DNA of 64,000 nt from Rickettsiales bacterium (GTDB taxonomy: Bacteria > Pseudomonadota > Alphaproteobacteria > Methylaequorales > Methylaequoraceae). Shown piece by piece: positions 36,756 through 46,019 of this stretch. Positions within the stretch are counted from its first letter, which is position 1, and the number at the start of each line of letters is the position of its first letter. The notes beneath the pieces are model-generated. The model was not told where the DNA came from. It worked only from the letters and a program-made list of their open reading frames with translations, and did not search any database. The stretch lies in assembly GCA_002691145.1 (NCBI GenBank), contig NZHE01000023.1:31643-95642 (forward strand), in the 5' to 3' direction. The position numbers and the translations under genes were made by a program.

Positions 36756-37834
36756 TCATTCATATATTCTGGGTTAATAACTTCATTTTCCAAAATATAT
36801 TCTTGTCCCATGACTATTAAATTTAAATTTTCATTTTGTGAAGCATCAATCCAGTAGCCTTTTCCGGTATCACTTAAAATTTTTATTGGCTCGAACTTTA
36901 CTATATTCTTATCTACAGTTTTTATTCCTATTTTACCTTCGTTATCAAGAGTAACAACTGAGGAGGGAATAAAAAATGCTCTTCTGTCTTTAAGTTTGAT
37001 ATGCATTTCACCAGAAATTCCGTCTAAAATATTTTTATATGGATTTTTTATCTCAAGCTGAATTGTAAAGTTTCTTGTTTTTTCATCAGCGCTTGCCGAA
37101 ATATAATTTACAAAGCCCTCAACTTTTTTTCCACTATTCAAAACAGCTAGCCCTTTTTGACCTACTTTCAAATTAATTATTTCTTTTTCAGAAGCAGACG
37201 CTACTAAATAGATTGGATCTAAATCTACTATTTTTGCAACTTTATCCCCTTTCTTTAAATATGTTCCTAATTCCACGTAACTTTCCTCAAGAAAACTATC
37301 AAATGGTATCATTACATTAGTATTACTTAATTCAACTTGACTTCTCTCAAATTTTGCTAAGGAACTCTCAAATTTTGTTCTTGATTCTGATAGTTTTACT
37401 TCAGATCTAAAACCTTTTTTGAATAGTTTTTCTGCAACCTCATATTCTTTTTTCCGTTGTTCTAACAATGCTTCCATTTCCTTTGATTTTGCTATCTTGT
37501 CCTCTGGATCTATCAATAATATCTGTTTTCCAGCTTTAACGAAATCACCTTTTTTATGAAACAATGCACTTACGCGTCCCTCAACCTGTGCCTTTATAAT
37601 AACAATTCTAGATGATTGAGTATTACCTCGAAGTACTATGGTTTCATTAAAGTTTTCGGAGTTAAGTCTTTTAACTAAAACACTTTGAATTTTTTTATTA
37701 ACAGATTTTTCAGTAGATGTTGATCTAACTGTTTCAGTTGAAAAAAATTTATAAACAATAATTAATATTATTGAAAATAATAAAATAATTTTTTTATTTT
37801 TTTTAAAACTCCTTATTGATTTAAATTGAAGCAT
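36752..37834 (-). CDS. RND efflux periplasmic adaptor (membrane fusion protein)
   Basis: A 360-residue HlyD/AcrA-type adaptor with an N-terminal membrane anchor (residues 17-30). The lipoyl half-motif VIIKAQVEGRVSALFHKKGD and DFVKAGKQILLIDPED frames a short coiled-coil hairpin (EMEALLEQRKKEYEVAEKLF), followed by a beta-barrel domain. It links the RND pump (next gene, four-base overlap) to an outer membrane channel, which is not encoded here. Confidence 0.9.
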   Translation of the reverse strand: MLQFKSIRSFKKNKKIILLFSIILIIVYKFFSTETVRSTSTEKSVNKKIQSVLVKRLNSENFNETIVLRGNTQSSRIVIIKAQVEGRVSALFHKKGDFVKAGKQILLIDPEDKIAKSKEMEALLEQRKKEYEVAEKLFKKGFRSEVKLSESRTKFESSLAKFERSQVELSNTNVMIPFDSFLEESYVELGTYLKKGDKVAKIVDLDPIYLVASASEKEIINLKVGQKGLAVLNSGKKVEGFVNYISASADEKTRNFTIQLEIKNPYKNILDGISGEMHIKLKDRRAFFIPSSVVTLDNEGKIGIKTVDKNIVKFEPIKILSDTGKGYWIDASQNENLNLIVMGQEYILENEVINPEYMNE

Positions 37835-37934
37835 TCTTGTAATTTCAATTTCCTATTAATCTGTAATATAAATTAGTATATAATATAATTATTAAAAGTT
37901 ATAAACGTAAGTTTTTTTATAACAATTTTGAACA

Positions 37935-38849
37935 ATGCTTGAAAAAAAAAAAGATAGATTTGCAGCAATAGATCTTGGGAGTAACAACTGTAGACTTATA
38001 ATTGTAGAATTACATGGGTTTAATTACAAGATAATTCATATGAGTTCAGAACTTATTAATTTAGGAGAAAATCTAGTTTATAACAACGAATTTAGTCATG
38101 ATAAGATAAAACAAGTGGTAGATTTTTTCAAATATGCTGCAAAAAAAATAATAGATTATAGGGTTTCTAAATATAGATGTGTTGCCACAGAAGCATGTAG
38201 ACAATCTATTAATTCCGATTATCTTGTAAAAGAAATACTAAACAAAACTAAATTAAATCTTGAAATAATAACTACTTACGAGGAAGCTAGATTATGTGTA
38301 AAAAGTTGTCCAATTTATAGAAATAACGAAAAAAAATTTGATTTAATTTTTGATATAGGTGGAGGTAGTACAGAGTTAATTTTTTTGATGGAAAATAACG
38401 AGTTTGATTTTTTCTCAATTCCTTATGGAGTAGTAAATTTAAGTGAAAAAATAGATGTCTTCGATAAAACAAAAATTTTAAATAAGATTAATTATGAAAT
38501 TTCCTCGAATACTAAAAACATCAAAAAAAAAATTGTAAAAAATGTGATTGGTTCGTGTGGAACAATTACAACACTCTGCGCTATATTTCAAAAATTAGAT
38601 TCTTACAAAAAGGAAAAAGTAAATGAGTATTTAATGAGTTTCAAAGATTTAATGAATACATCCAATTTTGTAAAAGAAATGACTGAAACTCAAAAAGAAA
38701 TACATCCTTGTATTGGTATAAAAAGAAAGAAATTACTTTCTAATGGTATACTTATTTTAGAAGTAATTTCTAAAAATTATAAAATTGAAAATATTTTAGT
38801 ATCGGATTCTGGAATTAAGGAAGGAATTATAAGAGATATGATTTATTAA
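37935..38849 (+). CDS. Ppx/GppA-family phosphatase
   Basis: A 304-residue ASKHA-fold exopolyphosphatase/guanosine pentaphosphate phosphatase. Phosphate loop 1 is AAIDLGSNNCRLIIVE, loop 2 is FDIGGGSTELIF, and VATEACRQS lies between; the Gly-rich IGSCGTITTL completes the nucleotide site. It has only the core domains and no C-terminal HD extension. It could act on polyphosphate or pppGpp. Nine bases before rlmE, an order frequent in alphaproteobacteria. Confidence 0.9.
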   Translation: MLEKKKDRFAAIDLGSNNCRLIIVELHGFNYKIIHMSSELINLGENLVYNNEFSHDKIKQVVDFFKYAAKKIIDYRVSKYRCVATEACRQSINSDYLVKEILNKTKLNLEIITTYEEARLCVKSCPIYRNNEKKFDLIFDIGGGSTELIFLMENNEFDFFSIPYGVVNLSEKIDVFDKTKILNKINYEISSNTKNIKKKIVKNVIGSCGTITTLCAIFQKLDSYKKEKVNEYLMSFKDLMNTSNFVKEMTETQKEIHPCIGIKRKKLLSNGILILEVISKNYKIENILVSDSGIKEGIIRDMIY

Positions 38850-38857
38850 AAATTTAA

Positions 38858-39484
38858 ATGAAAAAAATTAAAATAAAAAAAAAAAATAAAAAAGACACAA
38901 GTGTTAAATGGTTATCAAGACATCTAAATGATGAATATTTTATTAAATCAAAAAAATTAGGATATAGATCAAGGTCAGCGTTTAAACTTATTCAAATTTA
39001 TAAGAAATTTAATATACATTTGCAGAGTGCAAAAGTTTTAGATTTAGGCGCGGCTCCAGGAGGATGGAGTCAGGTCTCTAAGAAATTATCTACTCCAGAC
39101 AGTCAAATTATTGGAATCGATATTTTACCAATTAAACCCATAAAAGGAATCGAATTCCTTAAATATGATATTCTTGAATTTTTTGAGAATAAAGTTTTGG
39201 AGCATGAAAAATTTGACATTGTGTTAAGTGATATGGCTCCGAACACTAGTGGACATAAAAATACTGATCATTTAAGAATAATTAATCTAATTGAGATTGC
39301 ATCAGAAATAGCTAACAAAACTTTAAAGAAAGATTGTTATTTCATCTGTAAAGTTTTTCAAGGGGGAGCTCAAGGAAAACTTTATGAAGACTTAAAGAAA
39401 AATTTCAATAAAATAAAATATTATAAACCAGAAGCTTCAAGAAAAGAGTCTGCTGAGACTTATCTAATTGCAAAAAAAAAATAA
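38858..39484 (+). CDS. rlmE: 23S rRNA (uridine-2'-O)-methyltransferase RlmE
   Basis: A 208-residue FtsJ-type methyltransferase that methylates U2552 of 23S rRNA. The Lys-Asp-Lys-Glu tetrad is recognisable: RSRSAFKL, VLSDMAPNTSG, CKVFQGG and the Glu in SRKESAETYL. SAM motif I is VLDLGAAPGGWSQV. The N terminus is a run of lysines, with a poly-A tract in frame. Part of a ppx-rlmE operon. Confidence 0.95.
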   Translation: MKKIKIKKKNKKDTSVKWLSRHLNDEYFIKSKKLGYRSRSAFKLIQIYKKFNIHLQSAKVLDLGAAPGGWSQVSKKLSTPDSQIIGIDILPIKPIKGIEFLKYDILEFFENKVLEHEKFDIVLSDMAPNTSGHKNTDHLRIINLIEIASEIANKTLKKDCYFICKVFQGGAQGKLYEDLKKNFNKIKYYKPEASRKESAETYLIAKKK

Positions 39485-39536
39485 TTTTTTTAACAAAAAA
39501 AATTTTCTAAACCAATAAATTATGTTATGTGTTATC

Positions 39537-41006
39537 ATGGAAAAATTTGATGAAGCTCTAACTTTTGATGATGTGCTCATAATTCCAGCATATTCTTCCA
39601 TAAGACCAAAAGAAGCTATTTTGTCGACCCAAATCACTAAAAATATAAAGATTAATATTCCAATTTTATCTGCTGCAATGGATACTGTTACAGAGTCAGA
39701 ATTAGCTATAAGGATGGCTCAATCTGGAGGGATTGGTGTAATACATAAAAATTTAGAGCCTGAGTTACAAGCCCAAGAAGTCCAGAAGGTTAAGAAGTTT
39801 GAATCAGGAATGGTGGTTAATCCGTTAACAATATATCCAGAGAACACTCTTGAAGAGGCACTACATATAAAAAAAAAAAATAATATATCTGGAATACCGG
39901 TTGTTGAGAAAATTACAGGAAGATTGTGCGGAATTTTAACCAATAGAGATATTAGATTTGCAAAAAATTTAAAACAACCTGTCAAATTTTTAATGACGAA
40001 AGAAAATTTAATTACCGTTAAAGAAAACATTAAGAATGTTGATGCAAAAAAACTATTACACAAACATAGAATTGAGAAGCTTTTAGTTGTAAATAAAAAT
40101 TTCAAATGTGTTGGTTTGATAACTGTTAAAGATATTGAGAAAGCAGAAAAATATCCAAATGCAAGTAAGGATAACTTAGGTAGGTTAATAGCAGCAGCAG
40201 CTGTCGGTGTCGATGAGAAAGAGGGATTAAAAAGATTTAATCATTTAAGGGATGCTGGTGTTGACATTATTGTTATTGATACTGCACATGGACATACTAA
40301 AAATGTGAGTGATTTATTAAAAAATATTAAAAAACTAAAAACTAATATTCCTATCATAGTTGGAAATATTGCTACTGCAAACGCTGCAAGAGATTTAATT
40401 GCCGCAGGTGCAGATGCTCTTAAAGTTGGTATCGGACCAGGATCAATTTGCACAACGAGAATTGTTGCGGGGATTGGTGTCCCTCAGTTATATGCAATCT
40501 CAGAGGTTTCTAGAATAGCTAAAAAAAGTAAAATACCCGTTATAGCGGATGGTGGTATAAAGTTTTCTGGTGATATTGCAAAAGCGATTGCTGTAGGTGC
40601 AGATGCAGTTATGATAGGATCACTTTTTGCTGGAACGGATGAGGCACCTGGTGAAGTTTTTTTATCTGAGGGAAGAAGTTATAAGTCCTACAGAGGAATG
40701 GGCTCCATTGCAGCAATGGGAAGAGGTTCAGCAGATAGATATTTTCAAGAAGAGATATCAGACAAAAATAAATTTGTTCCCGAAGGCGTAGAAGGAAGAG
40801 TTCCATATAAAGGTCCAGTAAATGGAGTTATAGAACAATTAACTGGAGGTCTGAGGGCATCGATGGGTTATACAGGAAACAAAACAATTGAGGAACTTAA
40901 GAAAAAAGTAAAATTAGTAAAAATTACAAAGGCTGGCTTAAATGAAAGTCATGTGCATAGTATTTCAATAACAAGAGAATCGCCAAATTACCAACTAAAT
41001 AAATAG
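39537..41006 (+). CDS. guaB: inosine-5'-monophosphate dehydrogenase
   Basis: A 489-residue IMPDH, catalysing the first step of GMP synthesis. The ATG at 39537 ([15 protein letters not shown]) is favoured over one 15 bases upstream. The barrel holds [19 protein letters not shown], the catalytic Cys in [13 protein letters not shown] and the mobile flap [19 protein letters not shown]; a CBS pair interrupts it (about residues 90-205). A 12-A run within the CBS region stays in frame. guaA begins at the next base after the stop. Confidence 0.97.
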   Translation: MEKFDEALTFDDVLIIPAYSSIRPKEAILSTQITKNIKINIPILSAAMDTVTESELAIRMAQSGGIGVIHKNLEPELQAQEVQKVKKFESGMVVNPLTIYPENTLEEALHIKKKNNISGIPVVEKITGRLCGILTNRDIRFAKNLKQPVKFLMTKENLITVKENIKNVDAKKLLHKHRIEKLLVVNKNFKCVGLITVKDIEKAEKYPNASKDNLGRLIAAAAVGVDEKEGLKRFNHLRDAGVDIIVIDTAHGHTKNVSDLLKNIKKLKTNIPIIVGNIATANAARDLIAAGADALKVGIGPGSICTTRIVAGIGVPQLYAISEVSRIAKKSKIPVIADGGIKFSGDIAKAIAVGADAVMIGSLFAGTDEAPGEVFLSEGRSYKSYRGMGSIAAMGRGSADRYFQEEISDKNKFVPEGVEGRVPYKGPVNGVIEQLTGGLRASMGYTGNKTIEELKKKVKLVKITKAGLNESHVHSISITRESPNYQLNK

Positions 41007-42557
41007 ATGCAGCCACAAATTCTAATAATTGATTTTGGTTCTCAACTTACTAAACTTATTGCAAGAAGGATTCGAGAAAGTGGTATTTTTTGCGAAATAA
41101 TACCATTTAATAAAATTGAAATAAGACTTTTAAAAAAACTAAATTTAAAAGGTTTGATTTTTTCTGGAGGACCTTTTTCTGTAAATGATTATAAGGCTCC
41201 CTCTATTCAAAAGTCTCTATTAGAATTAAAAATACCAATATTAGGAATATGCTATGGTTTACAATTAATATGCAAGATTTTTCATGGTGAAGTTGATAGC
41301 AGTTCTTCTCGAGAATTTGGAAAGTCAAAAATAAAAATTAAAAAAAAATCTCCTCTTATCAATGGTATTTATGACAAAAACGCAGAATACAATGTTTGGA
41401 TGAGTCACGGTGATTCTATCGTAAAAGTACCAGAAGGTTTTGAAACTGTTGCAGTAAGTTCTAATTCTAGTGTAGCAATTATTCAAAATGTAAGAAAAAA
41501 TTTGTTTGGAATTCAATTTCATCCTGAAGTTGTACATACCAAATATGGAGATAAAATTTTAGAAAAATTTGTTTTCAACATTTGTAAGGCAAAAAGAGAT
41601 TGGAAAATGAATATTTTCAAACAACAAATTATAAATGAAATTAGAAATACTGTTAAAAATGAGAATGTAATTTGTGGGTTATCGGGTGGTGTTGATTCAA
41701 CAGTTACTGCTGTTTTAATTAATGAAGCAATTGGAGATAAGCTACAGTGTATTTTTGTAAATAACGGATTAATGCGAATGTCTGAGACTATTGAAATAAA
41801 GAAACTTTTTAATCAAAACTTTAAAATAAATTTAAATGTTATTGATGCAAGTCAAGGTTTTTTGAGTAAGCTTAAAGGTGTAATAAATCCTGAGAAGAAA
41901 AGAAAAATAATTGGCAGAGAATTTATAAGATGTTTTGAAAATTTTACTAAAAAAAATAAAAACTTCAAGTTTTTAGCTCAGGGTACACTATATCCAGATA
42001 TTATTGAGTCAATATCAACTGTGGGCAAATCAAAGGTAACAATTAAATCACATCATAATGTGGGTGGACTTCCAAAAAATATAAAATTTGAATTAATTGA
42101 ACCGTTAAAAAATTTATTTAAAGATGAAGTTAGAAAACTCGGAAAAGAGTTAAATATCCCAAATATTTTTTTAGAAAGACATCCTTTTCCTGGACCTGGT
42201 CTTGGAATCAGAATCTTAGGAGAGATTACTCCAAAGAGAATTAAAATACTTCAAGAAGCCGACAATATATTTATAAATCAACTTCGAGAAAATAATTTGT
42301 ATAATAAGATTTGGCAAGCTTTTTGTGTTTTATTACCCGTTAAGACAGTTGGTGTAATGGGAGATAATAGAACATATGAGCAAGTTTGTATTTTAAGGGC
42401 TGTTACTTCAAGAGATGGAATGACTGCGGAAGCATACCCATTTAAATCAGATTTTATGAATAAATGTGCAAACAAAATAATCAATAATGTTAGGGGCATT
42501 AACAGAGTGTGTTATGATTATACGTCAAAACCCCCTGGAACAATTGAATATGAATAA
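41007..42557 (+). CDS. guaA: GMP synthase (glutamine-hydrolysing)
   Basis: A 516-residue two-domain enzyme. Class I glutaminase triad: Cys in GICYGLQLI, His/Glu in FGIQFHPEVVH. The ATP pyrophosphatase loop is GLSGGVDSTVTA and the C-terminal dimerisation domain holds FPGPGLGIRILGE and the terminal PPGTIEYE. It amidates XMP to GMP. Immediately follows guaB with no intergenic base. Confidence 0.97.
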   Translation: MQPQILIIDFGSQLTKLIARRIRESGIFCEIIPFNKIEIRLLKKLNLKGLIFSGGPFSVNDYKAPSIQKSLLELKIPILGICYGLQLICKIFHGEVDSSSSREFGKSKIKIKKKSPLINGIYDKNAEYNVWMSHGDSIVKVPEGFETVAVSSNSSVAIIQNVRKNLFGIQFHPEVVHTKYGDKILEKFVFNICKAKRDWKMNIFKQQIINEIRNTVKNENVICGLSGGVDSTVTAVLINEAIGDKLQCIFVNNGLMRMSETIEIKKLFNQNFKINLNVIDASQGFLSKLKGVINPEKKRKIIGREFIRCFENFTKKNKNFKFLAQGTLYPDIIESISTVGKSKVTIKSHHNVGGLPKNIKFELIEPLKNLFKDEVRKLGKELNIPNIFLERHPFPGPGLGIRILGEITPKRIKILQEADNIFINQLRENNLYNKIWQAFCVLLPVKTVGVMGDNRTYEQVCILRAVTSRDGMTAEAYPFKSDFMNKCANKIINNVRGINRVCYDYTSKPPGTIEYE

Positions 42558-42674
42558 AAATGAAAATTAAAAAATTACTTCTCAAATTAAGATAAATTAT
42601 TTTTTTCATTTTCTGTGGAAAAAAGTAAGTTTTTGTTAATAACCTTATTACTGGTAATTGGGGATAAATCTGGC

Positions 42675-42941
42675 TTAATGTAAAATAATAATCCCTAAAA
42701 TTAAGGATGTAAAAATAAATAAAAAGAGTTTTGCAATTTTTTTTAAGTTTAAAAATAAGTGTTGTTTTGAACTAATATTTATACAAAATTTTACAATTTT
42801 TTTTATAAGGTTTTTCATTGCATTCAAAAATAATAAAATAAAAGCACCTATAATAAAGTAAACTAAATATCTAAATAAATTAATATAAAAGGAGAAATCT
42901 TTTAAAATGTAATTATATTGTTCGAAAAACCACTCGTTCAT
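42675..42941 (-). CDS. small two-helix membrane protein
   Basis: An 88-residue protein with two hydrophobic segments (about residues 20-42, FYINLFRYLVYFIIGAFILL, and 68-87, KLFLFIFTSLILGIIIL) joined by a Lys-rich loop. I do not recognise a family. Its ATG overlaps the TGA of an upstream zinc-ribbon reading frame (ATGA), so the two appear translationally coupled. The 117 bases between guaA and its stop show no clear terminator. Confidence 0.5.
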   Translation of the reverse strand: MNEWFFEQYNYILKDFSFYINLFRYLVYFIIGAFILLFLNAMKNLIKKIVKFCINISSKQHLFLNLKKIAKLFLFIFTSLILGIIILH

Positions 42942-43087
42942 CCGGTTCTATTTTTTAACAAAGATTCACACTTGTTACATATTTTATAATCAAGGTTATT
43001 TTTAGGATAAAAAGTTTTAAGTTCGTCAGAAAAAATCCAAAAAATACCTCCGCATTTTTGGCATTCAATCCATAATTTATTCACCAC
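42938..43087 (-). CDS. 49-residue zinc-ribbon protein
   Basis: A small frame starting GTG at 43087 (or GTG at 43084), just after an in-frame stop, and ending TGA at 42938. It encodes WIECQKCGGIFW and, 32 residues on, KICNKCESLL: two Cys-x2-Cys knuckles forming a classic zinc ribbon. Its stop overlaps the ATG of the small membrane protein by four bases. Cysteine spacing and overlap argue it is real, though no ATG is available and the ribosome site is weak. Confidence 0.55.
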   Translation of the reverse strand: MVNKLWIECQKCGGIFWIFSDELKTFYPKNNLDYKICNKCESLLKNRTG

Positions 43088-43093
43088 TTAATA

Positions 43094-43189
43094 CTATTTT
43101 TTCTTTCCAGATTTTAATTTATTAAGAACCCTTGTGAAAACTTCTTTGACGTCTTCTTTTTTTAGTTCTTTTTTATTATCTTCAGCCAT
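43094..43189 (-). CDS. 31-residue basic peptide gene
   Basis: ATG at 43189 with AAGGAAA six bases before it, ending TAG at 43094. The product is a very charged peptide beginning MAEDNKKELKKED and ending LKSGKKK. It is the first frame of a three-gene run with the zinc ribbon and the small membrane protein. The good ribosome site and clean stop make it plausible; no family is recognised and short Lys-rich frames arise by chance in such AT-rich DNA. Confidence 0.4.
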   Translation of the reverse strand: MAEDNKKELKKEDVKEVFTRVLNKLKSGKKK

Positions 43190-43207
43190 TTAATTTCCTT
43201 TTATTAA

Positions 43208-43235
43208 TTGAAATAAGCTAATATTAAAATATTAT
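43208..43235 (+). promoter_or_regulatory. sigma-70 type promoter for the YjbQ-like gene
   Basis: TTGAAA (43208-43213), 16-base spacer, TATTAT (43230-43235), nine bases before the ATG at 43244. Same layout as the tRNA-Leu promoter. Such matches are frequent in AT-rich DNA. Confidence 0.35.
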
Positions 43236-43243
43236 AGTTTATT

Positions 43244-43657
43244 ATGAAGCAAGTAAACAAATTTGTACAAATAAGAACCTTACGAAAGTTAACTAATATT
43301 ACTCAAACAATTATAGATTTTATAAAATCAAGTAATGTTTTGAATGGTATTATTAACTTAAGTATTTTACACACAAGCGCTTCACTCATTGTTCAAGAAA
43401 ACGCAGATGATGATGTTTTAAAGGACTTAACAATCTTTTTTAATAAACTTGTGCCAGAACATAATAATTATAATCATTCCTCTGAAGGGATTGATGATAT
43501 GCCTGCACACATCAAGGCTTCTCTTACCCAAAATCAATTAACTTTTAGCATTGTTGATGGAAATATAATTTTAGGTATTTGGCAGGGAATTTTTCTTTTT
43601 GAACACAGAGCCAATGCAAGAGAGAGAAGTATATTTTGTCATATAATAGGAGAATAA
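43244..43657 (+). CDS. YjbQ family protein (UPF0047)
   Basis: A 137-residue member of the YjbQ/UPF0047 family. Markers are INLSILHTSASLIVQENADDDVL in the N-terminal half, the HNNYNHSSEGIDDMPAHIKASL His cluster, and GIWQGIFLFEHRANARERSI near the end. Family members complement thiamine phosphate synthase weakly in E. coli, but the native function is uncertain. One base before the next gene. Confidence 0.92.
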   Translation: MKQVNKFVQIRTLRKLTNITQTIIDFIKSSNVLNGIINLSILHTSASLIVQENADDDVLKDLTIFFNKLVPEHNNYNHSSEGIDDMPAHIKASLTQNQLTFSIVDGNIILGIWQGIFLFEHRANARERSIFCHIIGE

Positions 43658-43658
43658 A

Positions 43659-44210
43659 ATGATATTAACAAAAACACCAATTTGCAATTTTGGAGAAAAA
43701 GTGAAGGATTTTTCACTGCCTTCAACAAATAATGAAGTTGTAAAATTTTCTGATATAAAAGGTGAAAACGGAACATTAATTATGTTTATCTGCAATCATT
43801 GCCCCTATGTTTTAGCGATTATCGATGATTTAATTATCACGATAGAGAAATTAAAAAAATTTAAAATCGGTTGCGTGGCAATTATGCCAAATGATGTCAC
43901 AAAATATCCAGAGGATAATTTTGAAAAAATGAAAGAATTGGCTAGTAAAAAAAGGTTTTCTTTTCCTTATTTACTCGATGAGAGTCAAGATACAGCAAAA
44001 ATTTTTAAAGCTGTATGTACTCCAGATTTTTTTGGATATAATAAATCTGATAAACTTCAATACAGAGGAAGATATAAGAAATTAGTTGATTTGAAGTTCA
44101 CAGATAGTGATAAAAATGAGCTTTTTGAAAGTATGATAATGATATCAAAAACTGGAAATGGTCCAAAAACACAGTATCCAAGTATGGGATGTAGTATTAA
44201 GTGGAAATAA
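43659..44210 (+). CDS. thioredoxin-fold (AhpC/TSA-like) protein
   Basis: A 183-residue redoxin. The active-site region is LIMFICNHCPYVLAIIDDLI, with a single Cys in NHCPYV, characteristic of an uncharacterised AhpC/TSA-related family in marine bacteria. DFSLPSTNNEVVKFSDIKG is the standard N-terminal strand, and FKAVCTPDFFGY supplies a second Cys near the cis-Pro. Probably a peroxidase or thiol reductase. Its 3' end overlaps the convergent glycosyltransferase by 14 bases. Confidence 0.8.
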   Translation: MILTKTPICNFGEKVKDFSLPSTNNEVVKFSDIKGENGTLIMFICNHCPYVLAIIDDLIITIEKLKKFKIGCVAIMPNDVTKYPEDNFEKMKELASKKRFSFPYLLDESQDTAKIFKAVCTPDFFGYNKSDKLQYRGRYKKLVDLKFTDSDKNELFESMIMISKTGNGPKTQYPSMGCSIKWK

Positions 44211-45942
44211 GTTGATTTAAATTTACTTTCTCAAGCATTTTATGCCACTCATCTTCTTTTTTTTTTCTCATAATAGTGACAGAACTATATAAATTTGATT
44301 TTCTTCCTCTTTTACCCCATCGCCAATCACAAACTTCATTCAATAAAATAATAGTTGGGATATTCATACACCCACCTAGGTGTGCAAGTGAAGAGTCACA
44401 GGTTATTATTAAATCCAGTTCGCTTACAATACAAGCTGTGTCTGACCAATCTTTGATATATCCATTACAATTAATGATATTAGTATGCAAGTTTATTGCT
44501 TCTGTATCAGCTGCGTTAATATTTTTTTCTAAAAGAAAAAACTGATTCTCTGATGTATTAAAGATGTTGCTGAATTGTTTGATAGGAATACTTCTATAAT
44601 GATTATGAAGATGATTTTTTGAGCCTTCGAAAAATATGCCAATTTTTTTTTTATTTATCAGAGTACTGTGTGAGATTTTTTCTAATAAATTTTTTTTATT
44701 CTTCCTTAATTTCTCGATACTCAAAGTGAAAGACTTTATTTTTTCTCTAGAAGAATTTAGTAAATAAGGGAGATCAAACAGATAAGTCTGAAAACAATAA
44801 TTATCAATTTTGAGTTTTGAAAGAAAAATAATATCAGTAAAATCTGGAGAATATTTAAATAATTCAATAATACTTGATGGTCCGATGACAGAAATTTTCT
44901 TTGCCTTTTTTTTAAGTATATTTATGTATCGAGCAAAATGAATATGATCTCCAAAACCCTGTTCTAACCAGACAAGAATATGTGATTTATTCAAAAAAGG
45001 AATGTCTTTCTTTGATAATCTGGGAATATTTCCTTGATATATTGGTAATGGAGTTTTATGACCTATTCTATTGTCAATATTTGCTTCATAAATCAATTTG
45101 AATCCACAACTATTTTTTCCAATGTTTAGATAATTTATTCCAAGCTTGAATTTTAATTCTTTAATATCTGTAAAGAGTTGGCAGGCAAATGTATTAATTT
45201 TTATGGTATCAGAAAATTTACCATAATACTCAAAAATCATACATACTAATAAAACTGAAAGAATAACAAGTTTGTTTTTATTTTTGTGATGCTTTAAAAT
45301 TATTAAAATATTTTTAAGATTATCAAATTTAAGGTCTTCAATTATTATATTATTTTTATTTCCTAATAATTTAAAAGCCCTAATTAAGAACCTTTTAGAA
45401 GGACCTACCTTTCCTATGGTAAAAGAATTAAGAGCTAGGTCAATCAAATATTCCTCATTATAAGGTTCTATTACAATACTTTTTTTTAAAAATTTTTGAC
45501 CTTTTTTTTTATTGCCTGATATTAGACTTAAATAATTACCATAAGAATTATTTAAAAATGCATCTTCAGGAAAATATTTTAGAGCATACTTTATTTCGTT
45601 TTCTTGGATTTTAAAAAAATTAAGGGTTAAATTTACTCTTACTAAAAGCAAAATTGCAAGTTTAAAATTTGGATTCAATTTTATAAATAATCTTATCTTA
45701 TCATCTATCTTTTCAAGTTTATTACTTTGAATATCATAAATAATCATTAAAAAATTTTCGATATCGAAGTTATACCTATAACAAAAAAAATTCTCTCTTA
45801 AGAATTTTATTTTACAGTAGTTTTTTGATTTTTTCTGTATAGTGCTAAATGCCTTATAAATAATTTCAAAATTTGGCACATGATATTTCAAACTTTTTTT
45901 AAAATAATTATCTATAATTTTATGCTTAATTTCAGTTTTCAT
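44197..45942 (-). CDS. TPR-glycosyltransferase paralog 1, probable flagellin glycosylation
   Basis: A 581-residue protein. The N-terminal half is helical and TPR-like (YFPEDAFLNNSYGNYLSLI, VIEPYNEEYLIDLALNSF). The C-terminal half is a GT-B/GT9-like domain: WLEQGFGDHIHFARYI, then the donor-site motif ITCDSSLAHLGGCMNIP and WRWGKRG. It is a diverged paralog of the next gene upstream. Such TPR-GT9-like proteins next to flagellin genes in other proteobacteria often glycosylate flagellin on Ser/Thr. No membrane segment, so cytoplasmic, before export. Donor sugar unknown. Confidence 0.75.
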   Translation of the reverse strand: MKTEIKHKIIDNYFKKSLKYHVPNFEIIYKAFSTIQKKSKNYCKIKFLRENFFCYRYNFDIENFLMIIYDIQSNKLEKIDDKIRLFIKLNPNFKLAILLLVRVNLTLNFFKIQENEIKYALKYFPEDAFLNNSYGNYLSLISGNKKKGQKFLKKSIVIEPYNEEYLIDLALNSFTIGKVGPSKRFLIRAFKLLGNKNNIIIEDLKFDNLKNILIILKHHKNKNKLVILSVLLVCMIFEYYGKFSDTIKINTFACQLFTDIKELKFKLGINYLNIGKNSCGFKLIYEANIDNRIGHKTPLPIYQGNIPRLSKKDIPFLNKSHILVWLEQGFGDHIHFARYINILKKKAKKISVIGPSSIIELFKYSPDFTDIIFLSKLKIDNYCFQTYLFDLPYLLNSSREKIKSFTLSIEKLRKNKKNLLEKISHSTLINKKKIGIFFEGSKNHLHNHYRSIPIKQFSNIFNTSENQFFLLEKNINAADTEAINLHTNIINCNGYIKDWSDTACIVSELDLIITCDSSLAHLGGCMNIPTIILLNEVCDWRWGKRGRKSNLYSSVTIMRKKKEDEWHKMLEKVNLNQLIST

Positions 45943-46019
45943 TATGAATTAAGTTTCTAACTACTATATTTATATTTTTATAAAATATTAAAAATTTATA
46001 ATATGTATGGACAAAAAAT

